A stretch of DNA of 64,000 bases from Marinobacter goseongensis (GTDB lineage: Bacteria > Pseudomonadota > Gammaproteobacteria > Pseudomonadales > Oleiphilaceae): assembly GCF_023156235.1 (NCBI RefSeq), contig NZ_JAKZAI010000014.1, forward strand, positions 1-64,000, given 5' to 3'. The translations under genes were made by a program, and so were the position numbers. The notes beneath the pieces were generated by a model, which worked only from the letters and a program-made list of their open reading frames with translations, had not been told where the DNA came from and did no database searches. Shown in pieces: positions 1 through 8,594 of this stretch; within the stretch, counting starts at the first letter, position 1, and every line of letters begins with the position of its first letter.

Positions 1-2
1 TG

Positions 3-74
3 GCCTACGGCTACCGGGATAACGACTACTTCTTTCTGAAGATAAAAGCAGCATTTCCCGGTAAAGCGCGATGA
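3..74 (+). CDS. C-terminal fragment of a probable transposase (5' end outside window)
   Basis: Frame 3 is open from the window edge and ends with TGA at 72-74, giving 23 residues that begin AYGYRDNDYFFLKIKAAF. The GYRD..YF.LK pattern resembles the C-terminus of ISL3-type (IS204/IS1001/IS1165) transposases, but so short a tail is weak evidence. A strong hairpin terminator follows directly. Other explanations remain open because the rest of the gene is not visible. Confidence 0.4.
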   Translation, partial: AYGYRDNDYFFLKIKAAFPGKAR

Positions 75-79
75 ACCAT

Positions 80-109
80 AAAAAAGGCCGGCGTTAGCCG
101 GCCTTTTTT
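80..109. terminator. Bidirectional intrinsic terminator
   Basis: A perfect 7-bp stem GGCCGGC/GCCGGCC with loop GTTA is flanked by six A on the left and six T on the right. It can end both the rightward fragment stopping at 74 and the leftward lpp-like gene stopping at 124. Confidence 0.9.
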
Positions 110-123
110 ATTACGTCTCAGCC

Positions 124-405
124 TTACTTCTGGCTGGCACGCTCGAGCATACGCTTGGCGCGCTCGTTTGCTTCGTCAGCGGCCTTTTGGGCAGCTTTCG
201 CAGCAGCCAGTGCTTCGTCTGCAGTCTGCTGGGCAGAGCGTGCAGCGCTGGAAGCGCTGTTAGCGGTGTTCAGAGCATTTTCAGCAGTTTGCTCAGCGGA
301 GCTAGCGTTAGCATTCGCTTCGTCGATAGCACCCTGATCAGTAGTGGCACAGCCAGCGGTCAGTGCGGCGGCCATTGCAAACCCTGCGATCGTCAGTTTA
401 CGCAT
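124..405 (-). CDS. lpp: Lpp/OprI-like alanine-zipper outer-membrane lipoprotein
   Basis: This 93-residue protein has a lipoprotein signal peptide ending in a lipobox (LTAGC, lipidated Cys near residue 19). A continuous alanine-rich heptad helix follows, and the last residue is lysine. Those are the hallmarks of the Lpp/OprI family, whose members trimerise, sit in the outer membrane by their lipids and, in Lpp, bond to peptidoglycan through the terminal Lys. The start has a good Shine-Dalgarno (AAGGGG) upstream. A strong terminator follows. An L,D-transpeptidase-fold gene lies just upstream on the same strand. Whether this protein is really cross-linked to peptidoglycan is inference from the terminal Lys. 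Confidence 0.88.
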   Translation of the reverse strand: MRKLTIAGFAMAAALTAGCATTDQGAIDEANANASSAEQTAENALNTANSASSAARSAQQTADEALAAAKAAQKAADEANERAKRMLERASQK

Positions 406-614
406 ATCTTATCCCCTTATAGGTCGTTATATTTCCTGTGATCCAGAAGTCTGGATGACTTCCTGTCAAACCGGGCCCGATAGGCATTGACTACCGGAGT
501 CGTAAAACAGTGTAAAACACTCTACGGGAAAATGTTAACTAAGGATACGTAAAAGTTCTTGGGTTATGACAACAACTTAATAAAAAAGAAAGTTTGATAA
601 CCGTCAGAAACGTA

Positions 615-1184
615 TCAGGGAAGTATACGAATGGGGGTCCCATCGGCGACCAGTTGCCAGATCTCGTCCATCTCTTCATTGGTGACGGCGATGCACCCGT
701 TGGTCCAGTCCAGACCGGTGTAAGCGAACGCCATATCGCCGGCTTCATTGGGCAAGCCATGAATCATGATGCTGCCACCGGGGTCCAGGCCCCAGGCGCT
801 GGCCAGTTCCCGGTCCCGCACGTTGGGATAGGAAATGTGAATCGATTTATAGAAATCGCTGTCGGAGTTGCGCCAGTCCAGCTCGTAATCCCCTTCCGGG
901 GTGCGTTCGTCGCCCTCGTACAGTTTGTGGCCTTCGGGGTTGTCGCCCAGTGAGATCCGGTAACTGCGAACGACGTCGTCATCGTCCATCAGATACAGCC
1001 TGCGTTCACTTTTATGTACCAGTACTTTGGTGATCGCGGCCAGTTCGTCCGTGGCGGGCTCGTCTGTCGGCATCCGGGTGTCGGCACGGGCCAGCAGATC
1101 TTCTGCATAGACACCCTGCATTGGCACGACAAGGCTGACGGCAAAGATGAACAGACTGAGGTAATAGCGGAACGTCATGGGCAT
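615..1184 (-). CDS. L,D-transpeptidase family (YkuD-fold) periplasmic enzyme
   Basis: The 189-residue protein has a signal peptide (residues 1 to about 27, ending VYA) and a YkuD domain from about residue 50. The catalytic region shows IHG at 141-143 and TNGCIAV at 161-167, so His142 and Cys164 fit the catalytic pair. The usual Arg after GC (SHGCIR) is replaced by Ala, as I recall from a subgroup carrying DWTxGCIAV. Family members form 3-3 or Lpp-peptidoglycan crosslinks; the relative DpaA/LdtF instead removes Lpp. It lies about 200 bp upstream of the Lpp-like gene on the same strand, so Lpp is an attractive substrate. ATG codons at 1184 and 1178 are both possible starts. Confidence 0.85.
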   Translation of the reverse strand: MPMTFRYYLSLFIFAVSLVVPMQGVYAEDLLARADTRMPTDEPATDELAAITKVLVHKSERRLYLMDDDDVVRSYRISLGDNPEGHKLYEGDERTPEGDYELDWRNSDSDFYKSIHISYPNVRDRELASAWGLDPGGSIMIHGLPNEAGDMAFAYTGLDWTNGCIAVTNEEMDEIWQLVADGTPIRILP

Positions 1185-1277
1185 AACTTACTAAGGATTA
1201 ATGTTGGTCTGGCACAGTTTATAGCATAGCCAACCCTTGGAAAGGGAGTTGGTTTTGTTAACTTTCTTGACGGTTGC

Positions 1278-3011
1278 CTAACCGGACCGGGTTTTTTCCT
1301 GGCTGTCCATCTTCAGACCAACCTTGGTGACGCGGTCTGCTTCGGTGGCCCTGGCCACCAGCGTGACCGGGCCCAGAACCACCCTGTCGCCGACCACCGG
1401 GTGTCCGCGAGTCCGCCGCGCAAAGCACTCCGCGAGGGACAGTTCGGGGGGTAGCTCGTCGAATTCGATACCGTACACCTGCTCCACGTCTCCTAACAAC
1501 GCGTCGCCATTGAGGACAAAGTCGCCGAAGAAGGCTCGCTCGGCGAGGTGTTTCGGGGCGTGGCGCCCACTGAGCGCCTTGCCCAATTCGGACAACGCGG
1601 CGGGAGTGGCGAACATGGCAATGACATCGCCGCTGAACACGTCCATTTCGGGGCTGGGCTGGTGGCAGATCCGCTCGCGGAACACCCCGGCAATGGCCGT
1701 ATTCGCGGGCAGGCGCAGCTGGCCCAGGGGTCTGGGCGTGTTCCAGCTCTCCCCCCTCAGCGGAAACAGCATCAGCTCATGATCGCCGGTGGCCGGAACG
1801 TCCAGTGGCAGCCGGCGGTAAGGGTCTTCGCCGGCTGGCACCTCCAGCCCGAGTTTGCGTGCCAGCGGCGCCATGGTGGTGCCCTGCACGATCAACGACA
1901 CCAGCACAATGAAGAACGCGGCGTGAAAAATCAGTTGGGAGTCAGGCAGATCCGCGATGATCGGGAACAACGCCAGTACGATGGGCACTGCGCCCCGCAA
2001 ACCCACCCAGCTGATAAAGCCCAGTTCGCGCCGGTTGAAGCCGAACGGCCAGAGAGTGATCAGCACGGTCAGCGGTCGGATCAGGAAAATCAGCGCCAGC
2101 GCGAGGATCAGCCCGGCCCCGGCCAGTTGCCAGAGGTCGCTGGGGGTGACCAGCAGGCCCAGAATGAGGAACAGGCTGATCTGGGACAGCCAGGCCAGGC
2201 CGTCGTGCACCTGCAGAATCATTGGCATCATCCGCACCGGCCGGTTTCCGATCACCACCCCGGTCAGGTAGATGGCAAGAAACCCGCTGCCACCGATGGC
2301 ATTGGTGCCGGAGAATACGGCAATGCCTGCTGCGGCGACCAGCAGGGGGTAAAGAGAGGGGGTCAGGCGGATGCGGTTGGCCAGCTCCACCACCGCGTAG
2401 CCACCGATCAGTCCGGCGGCGGCGCCAATGCCGAACTGCTCGGCCAGCATGATCACAGCGGTCCAGCCGGCGCTCTGACCCTCGCTGGCAATCATCGTGA
2501 CCAGCATCAGGGTAAGGAAAATGGCCATCGGGTCGTTGCTGCCGGACTCGATTTCCAGGGTGGCGCTGACCCGTTCGTTCAGGTGCAGGCCACGCCCCTG
2601 CAACAGCGAAAAAACCGCGGCGGCGTCGGTGGATGAAATGATGGCGCCGATCAATAATGCGGTCAGCCAGTGCAGGTCGAACACCCACCACGCCACCAGA
2701 CCGGCGCCGCCGGCGGTCAGGAATACGCCGACGGTGGCCAGCATCAAAGCCGGCCGCAACCCCACGCGGAATGTTTCCGCGCGGGTGCGCATGCCGCCGT
2801 CCAGCAGAATCACACCCAGGGCGAGGTTGGCGATCACAAAGGCCAGCTCGAAGTTATCGAAATCAATGCCGCCAGGGCCGTCTTCACCCATGATCATCCC
2901 GACGATCAGGAAAATCAGTAGCACAGGCATGCCCACCCGGCTCGACAGCGGGCTGAGTACAATGCTGATGACCAGCATCAGTGCGCCAATCAGGGTGAAC
3001 GTGGGGTCCAT
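1278..3011 (-). CDS. nhaP2: Potassium/proton antiporter, CPA1 family (NhaP2/CvrA type)
   Basis: At 577 residues it matches the length of E. coli CvrA. About twelve hydrophobic segments fill residues 1-395. They include STDAAAVFS (127-135) and ESGSNDP (155-161), the latter carrying the Asn-Asp pair of electroneutral cation/proton antiporters. A TrkA-C-like domain follows at roughly 400-480, then a CorC/HlyC-like C-terminal domain. The expected role is K+ export in exchange for protons at the inner membrane for volume and pH control. GGAGACCCG before ATG 3011 supports the start. It appears to be a single-gene unit. Confidence 0.92.
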   Translation of the reverse strand: MDPTFTLIGALMLVISIVLSPLSSRVGMPVLLIFLIVGMIMGEDGPGGIDFDNFELAFVIANLALGVILLDGGMRTRAETFRVGLRPALMLATVGVFLTAGGAGLVAWWVFDLHWLTALLIGAIISSTDAAAVFSLLQGRGLHLNERVSATLEIESGSNDPMAIFLTLMLVTMIASEGQSAGWTAVIMLAEQFGIGAAAGLIGGYAVVELANRIRLTPSLYPLLVAAAGIAVFSGTNAIGGSGFLAIYLTGVVIGNRPVRMMPMILQVHDGLAWLSQISLFLILGLLVTPSDLWQLAGAGLILALALIFLIRPLTVLITLWPFGFNRRELGFISWVGLRGAVPIVLALFPIIADLPDSQLIFHAAFFIVLVSLIVQGTTMAPLARKLGLEVPAGEDPYRRLPLDVPATGDHELMLFPLRGESWNTPRPLGQLRLPANTAIAGVFRERICHQPSPEMDVFSGDVIAMFATPAALSELGKALSGRHAPKHLAERAFFGDFVLNGDALLGDVEQVYGIEFDELPPELSLAECFARRTRGHPVVGDRVVLGPVTLVARATEADRVTKVGLKMDSQEKTRSG

Positions 3012-3087
3012 CGGGTCTCCATTTGCCAGGATTACAGCATATCAGGACTGTCACAGTGGCGGTGATCGGATTTCCGGCTGCAGGGGC

Positions 3088-3117
3088 TTGCCGGCCGCGG
3101 GTCGCTCCGCTTATATT
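3088..3117 (+). promoter_or_regulatory. Predicted sigma-70 promoter of tRNA-Gly
   Basis: TTGCCG at 3088-3093 and TATATT at 3112-3117 are separated by 18 bp. The stretch after the -10 box is GC-rich, as at stringently controlled stable-RNA promoters. The tRNA begins 20 bp further on. Confidence 0.55.
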
Positions 3118-3137
3118 GCCGGAGCGGCAGCCGAATT

Positions 3138-3211
3138 GCGGGTGTAGTTCAATGGTAGAACGGCAGCTTCCCAAGCTGCATACGAGGGTTCGATTCCCTT
3201 CACCCGCTCCA
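3138..3211 (+). tRNA. glyT: tRNA-Gly (anticodon CCC)
   Basis: The 74-nt gene folds as a cloverleaf. The acceptor stem GCGGGTG pairs with CACCCGC, the anticodon stem is GCAGC/GCTGC around loop TTCCCAA (anticodon CCC), the T-loop is GTTCGATTC, and CCA is encoded at the 3' end. CCC reads GGG. No duplicated 3' fragment that would mark an integrated element is visible downstream. Confidence 0.97.
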
Positions 3212-3232
3212 ATTCGCGCCCAGGCATCCGTT

Positions 3233-4543
3233 TCAGTGGAGTTTCAGGCGAGGATGCATCGCGCGGCTGATGCGGTCCATCAGCCAGATAATGCCGGTGC
3301 GGAGAAACCCGTGCAGGGCGACCTGGTGCATACGGTACAGGGAAACATAGAACAACCTCGCCACCCTGCCTTCAATATACATGCTGCGCCCCGACAGATT
3401 GCCCATCAGGTTGCCCACTGTGGTGTAGCGGCTGAAATTGATCAGTGAACCGTGATCGTTATATACGAACGGAATCGCGGGCTTGCCCTCCAGCCGGTTG
3501 CACAGGGTTTTGAACAGCGCATCGGCTTGCTGGTGGGCGGCCTGGGCTCTCGGAGGCACGGTCAGCTCGCTGTCGGGCTGTGGGCAGGCCGCGCAGTCGC
3601 CGAAGGCATAGATGTCGGGGTCCGCGGTGGTTTGCAGGGTCTGCTCCACCACCAACTGATTGCTACGATTGGTTTCCAGTCCTTCCAGGGCGGTCAGAAA
3701 ACCGGGTGCCTTGATGCCTGCGGCCCAGATGGTCATTTCCGAGGGCAGTTCGGTGCCATCTTTCATGACCACACTCTCCGTGCGGATTTCGTTGACCGGC
3801 TGGCCGGTGAGCACCTTCACGCTCTGGCGTTCCAGCTCCCGGGTTGCAGCTGCAGAGAGCCGCCCGGGGAGCGCCGGTAAAATCCGGTCAGCGGCTTCGA
3901 TCACGGTAATCGACACGTCGGAAGCCTGCAGGTGATTCATGCCGTACACCGGCAATTCCCGCGACGCCAGGCGCAGCTCGGCGGCCAGTTCGACACCGGT
4001 GGCGCCGGCACCGATGATGTTGATGTGCAGGGTGTGCTGGCCACCTTGCAGCGCTTCGTGGTTTTTCCTCAGGAAGGCGTTCAGCATCAGGTTGTGGAAG
4101 CGCCGCGCCTGTTTGAGACTGTCCAGGAACAGACAATGGTCCTGTGCGCCGGGTGTTCCGAAATCGTTGGCGGTACTGCCAACGGCCATCACCAGGGTGT
4201 CGTAGGCGATGCGGCGCTCGGGCACCACTTCGGTGCCGTCTTCATCGTGAAACGGGGCAATCACCAGGTGTTTCGTCTGGCGATCAAGCCCGGTCATGCG
4301 GCCCAGCTGGAACTCATAGTGATGCTTGCGGGCGTGGGCGCGGTAGTTGATTTCATTGGCGTTGGCGTCGAGAGAGCCGGAGGCCACTTCGTGTAGCAGC
4401 GGTTTCCAGACATGGGTCAGTCCGGAATCCACCAGAGTAATCCGTGCCCGTTTTTTCCGACCGAGTCTGTTGCCCAGGCTGGTGACCAGTTCGAGACCGC
4501 CGGCGCCGCCGCCAACGACCACGATGTGATGAAGGTTATCCAT
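3233..4543 (-). CDS. ndh: Type II NADH dehydrogenase (NDH-2)
   Basis: About 436 residues. An N-terminal FAD site (VVVGGGAGGLEL) is followed by an NADH-binding Rossmann motif in the middle (INIIGAGATGVELAAEL). The FAD-contacting AFGDCA motif lies near the C-terminus, after which comes a hydrophobic or amphipathic tail for membrane attachment. NDH-2 oxidises NADH and reduces quinone without pumping protons. ATG 4552 is in frame, but its AAGG lies only one base upstream, so I prefer ATG 4543 (MDNLHH). An inverted repeat sits in the upstream gap. The tRNA-Gly gene lies just beyond its 3' end, on the opposite strand. Confidence 0.9.
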   Translation of the reverse strand: MDNLHHIVVVGGGAGGLELVTSLGNRLGRKKRARITLVDSGLTHVWKPLLHEVASGSLDANANEINYRAHARKHHYEFQLGRMTGLDRQTKHLVIAPFHDEDGTEVVPERRIAYDTLVMAVGSTANDFGTPGAQDHCLFLDSLKQARRFHNLMLNAFLRKNHEALQGGQHTLHINIIGAGATGVELAAELRLASRELPVYGMNHLQASDVSITVIEAADRILPALPGRLSAAATRELERQSVKVLTGQPVNEIRTESVVMKDGTELPSEMTIWAAGIKAPGFLTALEGLETNRSNQLVVEQTLQTTADPDIYAFGDCAACPQPDSELTVPPRAQAAHQQADALFKTLCNRLEGKPAIPFVYNDHGSLINFSRYTTVGNLMGNLSGRSMYIEGRVARLFYVSLYRMHQVALHGFLRTGIIWLMDRISRAMHPRLKLH

Positions 4544-4568
4544 AACAATCATACCTTGAAGTGAAGAG

Positions 4569-4600
4569 AGCCAAGCGCTCTCAGGCGAAAGCGCTTGGCT
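4569..4600. repeat. Perfect 10-bp inverted repeat upstream of ndh
   Basis: AGCCAAGCGC at 4569-4578 and its exact complement at 4591-4600 enclose a 12-base loop; outer bases GTGA/TCAC also pair. It lies between the TetR gene's 3' end and ndh, in the probable ndh 5' untranslated region. No T-tract follows, so a classical terminator is unlikely. An operator or mRNA stem-loop is possible. Confidence 0.6.
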
Positions 4601-4718
4601 GTCCTCACTGGCGTGCGGAACCGACGGGGTGATATTACGGCAAAACCAAGTCTAACGTTGGCGGGGTGATGGAGACAATTCTACCAACGTACCACCGTCC
4701 CGAAATCAACAGACTGTC

Positions 4719-5324
4719 TCAATGATGGGTGCGGTAACTGTCCAGAATGGATGCCATATCGCCACCGAGCTGTTGCAGCGCTTCGGCGCGAAGATCGCGC
4801 TCGCCCATGGCCCGCAACCCCATGATCTGTGCCTGGATGAGCCGCGCCAGACGTTGGCAATCCGTGTTGGGTGCCAGCTCCCCCCGCGCTCGGGCCTGTT
4901 CCAACAGCTCGGTAAGTGAGCGCTCGATCGCGGCCAGAATGCTGTTGGCCTGCTCGGCGAGCACGCCGTGGGTATAGGTGGCTTCCAGCAGTGTCTTGAC
5001 GATCATGCAGGCTCGAGCCGGCGCCGCGAGTGCCGGGTTGCAGCTGGTGGCAATGTTGCGCAGGTAATCCTGCAGGCCGTCAACGAGGGAGTCGTACTGC
5101 TCCAGATGCAGGGCCAGCCCGTGGCCAGCTTGCTCGGCGTAGCTGGCCAGCGCTTCGGCAAACAGGTCGTCTTTGCTGCCGAATGTGGCGTAGATACTGC
5201 CGGGACGCATGTCCAGTGCCTGCTCGACCTGTTTCATGGAGCTGCCATGGTAGCCCTTCTGCCAGAACAGACCCACGGCCTTGTCGAGAGCGGTTTTGCG
5301 ATCATAGCGTGCGTGTCTGGCCAT
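4719..5324 (-). CDS. TetR/AcrR family transcriptional regulator
   Basis: About 201 residues. The N-terminal helix-turn-helix contains ALDKAVGLFWQKGYHGSS followed by IYATFGSKDDLF, the classic TetR DNA-binding signature. The C-terminal ligand-binding half is all helical. A GTG start at 5336 adds four residues, but ATG 5324 (MARHARYDRK) fits the family better. It lies 82 bp downstream of the NosR-like gene on the same strand, and an inverted repeat in the gap may be its operator. The ligand and targets cannot be told from sequence. Confidence 0.85.
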   Translation of the reverse strand: MARHARYDRKTALDKAVGLFWQKGYHGSSMKQVEQALDMRPGSIYATFGSKDDLFAEALASYAEQAGHGLALHLEQYDSLVDGLQDYLRNIATSCNPALAAPARACMIVKTLLEATYTHGVLAEQANSILAAIERSLTELLEQARARGELAPNTDCQRLARLIQAQIMGLRAMGERDLRAEALQQLGGDMASILDSYRTHH

Positions 5325-5348
5325 ACAACGATACACCGGTACCCTGTG

Positions 5349-5387
5349 TTGAATAGTCGCTCAAGTGTAGCGTGCGCGGCTATTCAA
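5349..5387. promoter_or_regulatory. Inverted repeat, possible TetR operator
   Basis: TTGAATAG at 5349-5356 is exactly complementary to CTATTCAA at 5380-5387, with 23 bases between. A second partial dyad, AATAAC/GTTATC, follows up to 5406. The site lies directly upstream of the TetR start, where autoregulatory operators usually are. Confidence 0.35.
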
Positions 5388-5406
5388 TAACAACAACCGT
5401 TATCAT

Positions 5407-7521
5407 TCAGGTGTCGCCCGCATCCGTTGCCAGGATATGGGCCTGCTTGATCCGCTGTTTGGTTTTCAGCCGTTTATCCACGCACTCCTCGTCATCCCGC
5501 AGAATGACCACACACTCCAGGCACTGAATGCACTCGTCGTAGTCTACCCGGCCGTCCTTGCGAATGGCGTTGATGCCGCAGGCGTTCTTGCAGTGCTGGC
5601 AGGGATTGCCGCATAGCTCCACCCGATCCAGCCAGCTGAACAACCGGAATCGGCCCAGCACCGCCAGACCGGCACCCAGCGGGCACAGATAGCGGCAATA
5701 GAACTTGTGTACAAACATGCCGATGATCAACAGGCCAACGGCGTAGGCCACGAAAGGCCAGTAGCGCACAAATAGCAGCGTGATGCTGGTTTTGAAGGGC
5801 TCCACTTCCGCCAGTTGCTCCGCCAGGGTAAGCGAATAGAACGCAGTGCCCACCAGTCCCAACAGAATCGGGTACTTGATAAGAATCAGGCGCCGGTGCC
5901 AGCGCTCCGGGATCCTGAGCTGGCGGATGCTCAGTTTTTCTCCCAGCCACGCCGCCATTTCCTGCAGTACGCCGAACGGGCATAACCAGCCGCAGAACAG
6001 TCCTCGCCCCCAGATAAACAGCGTCACAAAGGTGTAGGTCCAGAGGATGAAAATGACCGGGTCGAGCAGGAACACGTTGAGGGAGAAACCGTCCCAGATC
6101 GCCAGGAACAGGGTGTAGATGTTGACAACGGAGAGCTGCCCCTGAGCGTAGAAGCCGATAAAGAACAGGGTAAAAAACAGAAATCCCCAGCGGAAACGAT
6201 GCACCAGTTTCGGGTGTCGGCTCAGCGTCCGCTGTCGGGCAAAGAACACGGTCAGTGTCGTCAGACCCAGCACCAGCAGCGCAATTTGCCACCAGCGTTC
6301 CTGCCACAGGCCGACCCAGACGGGCGCGCGGGTGTCTTCGGGATTGGGGGCCACCGCCACCGTCTCGAACATGTCCCCGTCAAACCGCACGGGCAAGTCG
6401 AAGCTGGCACGGTCCACAATCAGGTGGTTGCGGGCAAGTTCGATGTTGAACTGCAGTGTCGCTTCGGCGCCCGGATTGAACCCCGCATTGCCGCCGATGC
6501 GGAACAGGGTGTGTACTCCCAGCGCCGGCATGCCCGGCGCCTCGATGGTGAGATTCTGGTCAAGCAGGTTGAGATCCCGCAGCTCCACCGCGAGGTTGTT
6601 CTGGACCAGGCCGATCCGGTCGGGGGAGCTGCCGGGTACGAAATCCGCGGCAAGGTGGGGATAGCGACCGCCCGACATTACCGCAAGAATCTGAACCTGG
6701 TCGCCCAGGCGCCCCATCAGTCGCTGATAGCCTTCGTCGCCCAACAGATTGCGGCCCACCATGGGAGCATTGAGATAGCCGAAGAACAGCTTCGCAAAGG
6801 GTTCGCCGGTGTCCGGTGCGACGTTTTCGGGGTAGTTCGCGAGGGGTCTTCCGAGTTCCGCCTCAACCTGCCCGACGGTTATTGTCCCACGACCGAGGTA
6901 GCCCCGTTCGACCAGCTGCTGCCAGTCCAGAGGTTCAAAGAAATTCGCTCTGGCCCGGGTTGGCGCGCTCTGGGCAAAACCGTCCAGCTTATTACGGGCC
7001 ACTTTCAGCGCCGAGGACAGCACCGTGTCATTGATAATCAGAACCGACACAGTGGCCTTGCTTACCCCGTCAAAATGCACCACGTTGCCATCACTGCGGG
7101 CGCCCGAGCGGTTAGTATTGGAGGTGTTGACGATGATCTGTTCCCGCAGCGAGCGGCCCTGGTACTGGTCAACGAATTCGAACAGAGGCGCTTCACCCAG
7201 GCCGTGAAGAAAGACCGGCTCATGGTGATGCAATACCTTCACTCCGGTAAACCGGCCGCGAGCGTCCAGTCCGACCAACAGGCGGATGGGTTTTCCCGCG
7301 AAGCCCTGAAGCCGGCTGTGGTCGATGGATTCGTAGGCGTAGCCAAGCAGCTCCTGCAACTGGTACACCGGATAGACCGGGAAATCAGGCAGCTTTTCTT
7401 CAATCACCGTTGCTGACGGAAACAGCTCCTGAATCAGTGCCCGTTTGGTGTCTGACAGCTCCGCATGGGCCGGAGAGGCCAGTAACAGGCAGGCGAAAAG
7501 GAGCAGGATGCGCCCAGCCAT
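5407..7521 (-). CDS. NosR/NirI-type membrane iron-sulfur flavoprotein
   Basis: The 704-residue protein has a signal peptide (1-20), then a periplasmic FMN-binding domain with SKATVS at 154-159, which matches the S-x-A-T-x-S flavinylation motif. A membrane domain of about six segments (about 408-605) follows. Polyferredoxin motifs are CGWLCP (510-515), CRYLCP (609-614) and two Cys clusters (637/641/644/648 and 664/667/670/680). NosR passes electrons to nitrous oxide reductase, but no nosZ, nosD or other denitrification gene is in the window. The partner is therefore unknown, and a role in quinol-linked electron transfer to another periplasmic enzyme is inference. The TetR gene downstream may belong to the same unit. 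Confidence 0.85.
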   Translation of the reverse strand: MAGRILLLFACLLLASPAHAELSDTKRALIQELFPSATVIEEKLPDFPVYPVYQLQELLGYAYESIDHSRLQGFAGKPIRLLVGLDARGRFTGVKVLHHHEPVFLHGLGEAPLFEFVDQYQGRSLREQIIVNTSNTNRSGARSDGNVVHFDGVSKATVSVLIINDTVLSSALKVARNKLDGFAQSAPTRARANFFEPLDWQQLVERGYLGRGTITVGQVEAELGRPLANYPENVAPDTGEPFAKLFFGYLNAPMVGRNLLGDEGYQRLMGRLGDQVQILAVMSGGRYPHLAADFVPGSSPDRIGLVQNNLAVELRDLNLLDQNLTIEAPGMPALGVHTLFRIGGNAGFNPGAEATLQFNIELARNHLIVDRASFDLPVRFDGDMFETVAVAPNPEDTRAPVWVGLWQERWWQIALLVLGLTTLTVFFARQRTLSRHPKLVHRFRWGFLFFTLFFIGFYAQGQLSVVNIYTLFLAIWDGFSLNVFLLDPVIFILWTYTFVTLFIWGRGLFCGWLCPFGVLQEMAAWLGEKLSIRQLRIPERWHRRLILIKYPILLGLVGTAFYSLTLAEQLAEVEPFKTSITLLFVRYWPFVAYAVGLLIIGMFVHKFYCRYLCPLGAGLAVLGRFRLFSWLDRVELCGNPCQHCKNACGINAIRKDGRVDYDECIQCLECVVILRDDEECVDKRLKTKQRIKQAHILATDAGDT

Positions 7522-7657
7522 GGGTTACCCCTGTGTTTATGTTGTTTTGATTCCCCATGCTAAAGACTCTGCCCTGGGTCTCAATGCGACCTCAGAGCCA
7601 GCTGACTGCTACTTTGTGATAAGAGGTGGTGGTGAAAGGCCGTGACTGGAGGCAGAC

Positions 7658-8401
7658 TCAGCCCAGGCGGCGCACCCGGGTCATCAGACCGCACCAGTCA
7701 ATGGGCAGGCGATGCTCGAGCTCCGCCAGCAGCGGATCCTTCGAGTGCACCGATTCGAAGTGCCGTTTGCTGGCGTAGACCACGGTATTCTTGCTCTTGC
7801 TGGTGAACATCAGCAGCACGGCAAAGTGCTGCTTGAGCTGGCGGAAGTAGGGCCCTTCGGGGTCCGGGGTGCGGTGGTAGTTCAACACCAGCCAGCCGTC
7901 GCCGTCGAGCACCCGCGCACAGTCCTCCACAAACTGCTTCTGGGCCTGGGCCGGGCTCATGCGGTCGGCGTTGTAGAGATCCGCCAGGATCATGTTGGTG
8001 CTGGCATCCGGCAGCCGTTCAAGGGCATCCCGTGCGTCGGCAATGGTCACGGTCAGGCGCTGGCTGTCGGGCAGATCAAAAAATTCGCGCGCGGTATCCA
8101 GCACCGCTTGCCGCAACTCCACCGCATGCACCCGGCACGCCGGGTATAGATGCAGCAGGGCGCTGGCCATCACCCCGCCGCCGAGACCGAGCACGGTGAC
8201 GTGCGCCGGGTTAGCGAACACCGCCGGCAACAGCATGGCGCGGTTGTATTCATGAACCGGCAGATGCGGGTAGCGCCGATCAATCTTGCTCTGCTCGAAC
8301 ATCGAATTGAAGGTCAGCACCCGGTGTTTGCGGTAATCAATAACCAGAATGCTGCCAAGAGCATCCCGGGTGTGGTGAATGATTTCGCCTTTGTTGAACA
8401 T
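7658..8401 (-). CDS. Spermidine synthase-like SAM-binding protein
   Basis: The 247 residues carry the spermidine synthase fold core. The SAM/dcSAM-binding motif VLGLGGGVMASALLHLYP lies near residue 90, followed by VHAVELR and a DARDAL acidic motif. The N-terminal beta-rich region is shorter than in SpeE. No adjacent speD is present, and proteins of this type are often of unknown substrate, so aminopropyltransferase activity should not be assumed. It is divergent from the PEBP gene. Confidence 0.75.
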   Translation of the reverse strand: MFNKGEIIHHTRDALGSILVIDYRKHRVLTFNSMFEQSKIDRRYPHLPVHEYNRAMLLPAVFANPAHVTVLGLGGGVMASALLHLYPACRVHAVELRQAVLDTAREFFDLPDSQRLTVTIADARDALERLPDASTNMILADLYNADRMSPAQAQKQFVEDCARVLDGDGWLVLNYHRTPDPEGPYFRQLKQHFAVLLMFTSKSKNTVVYASKRHFESVHSKDPLLAELEHRLPIDWCGLMTRVRRLG

Positions 8402-8594
8402 CCGGGTGTGAGGCTCGCCTGGTTGTTGTGGTTTCCTGCCATGAGCAGGTAGACCTGTTCTGTGTGACGGCGGTTGGCATCTGCTAGTCTGGACAGACGT
8501 GTATCACCGTTGTTAAAACCGTATTATCACAGAACAGGCCCGTCGCAGACACTGTCGGCGAGCTTAGCGCCCATGATCAACAGGAGGCAAAGCC

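Noticed and set aside
1548-2636. 362-codon plus-strand frame opposite nhaP2
   Set aside because: Its Gln/Arg/His-rich translation is typical of a shadow frame.
3138-3211. tRNA-Gly as an integration site of a genomic island
   Set aside because: No integrase gene and no duplicated tRNA 3' end are seen nearby.
5407-7521. Denitrification (nosR) operon
   Set aside because: No nosZ, nosDFY or other nos gene is adjacent; only the NosR-like protein is present.
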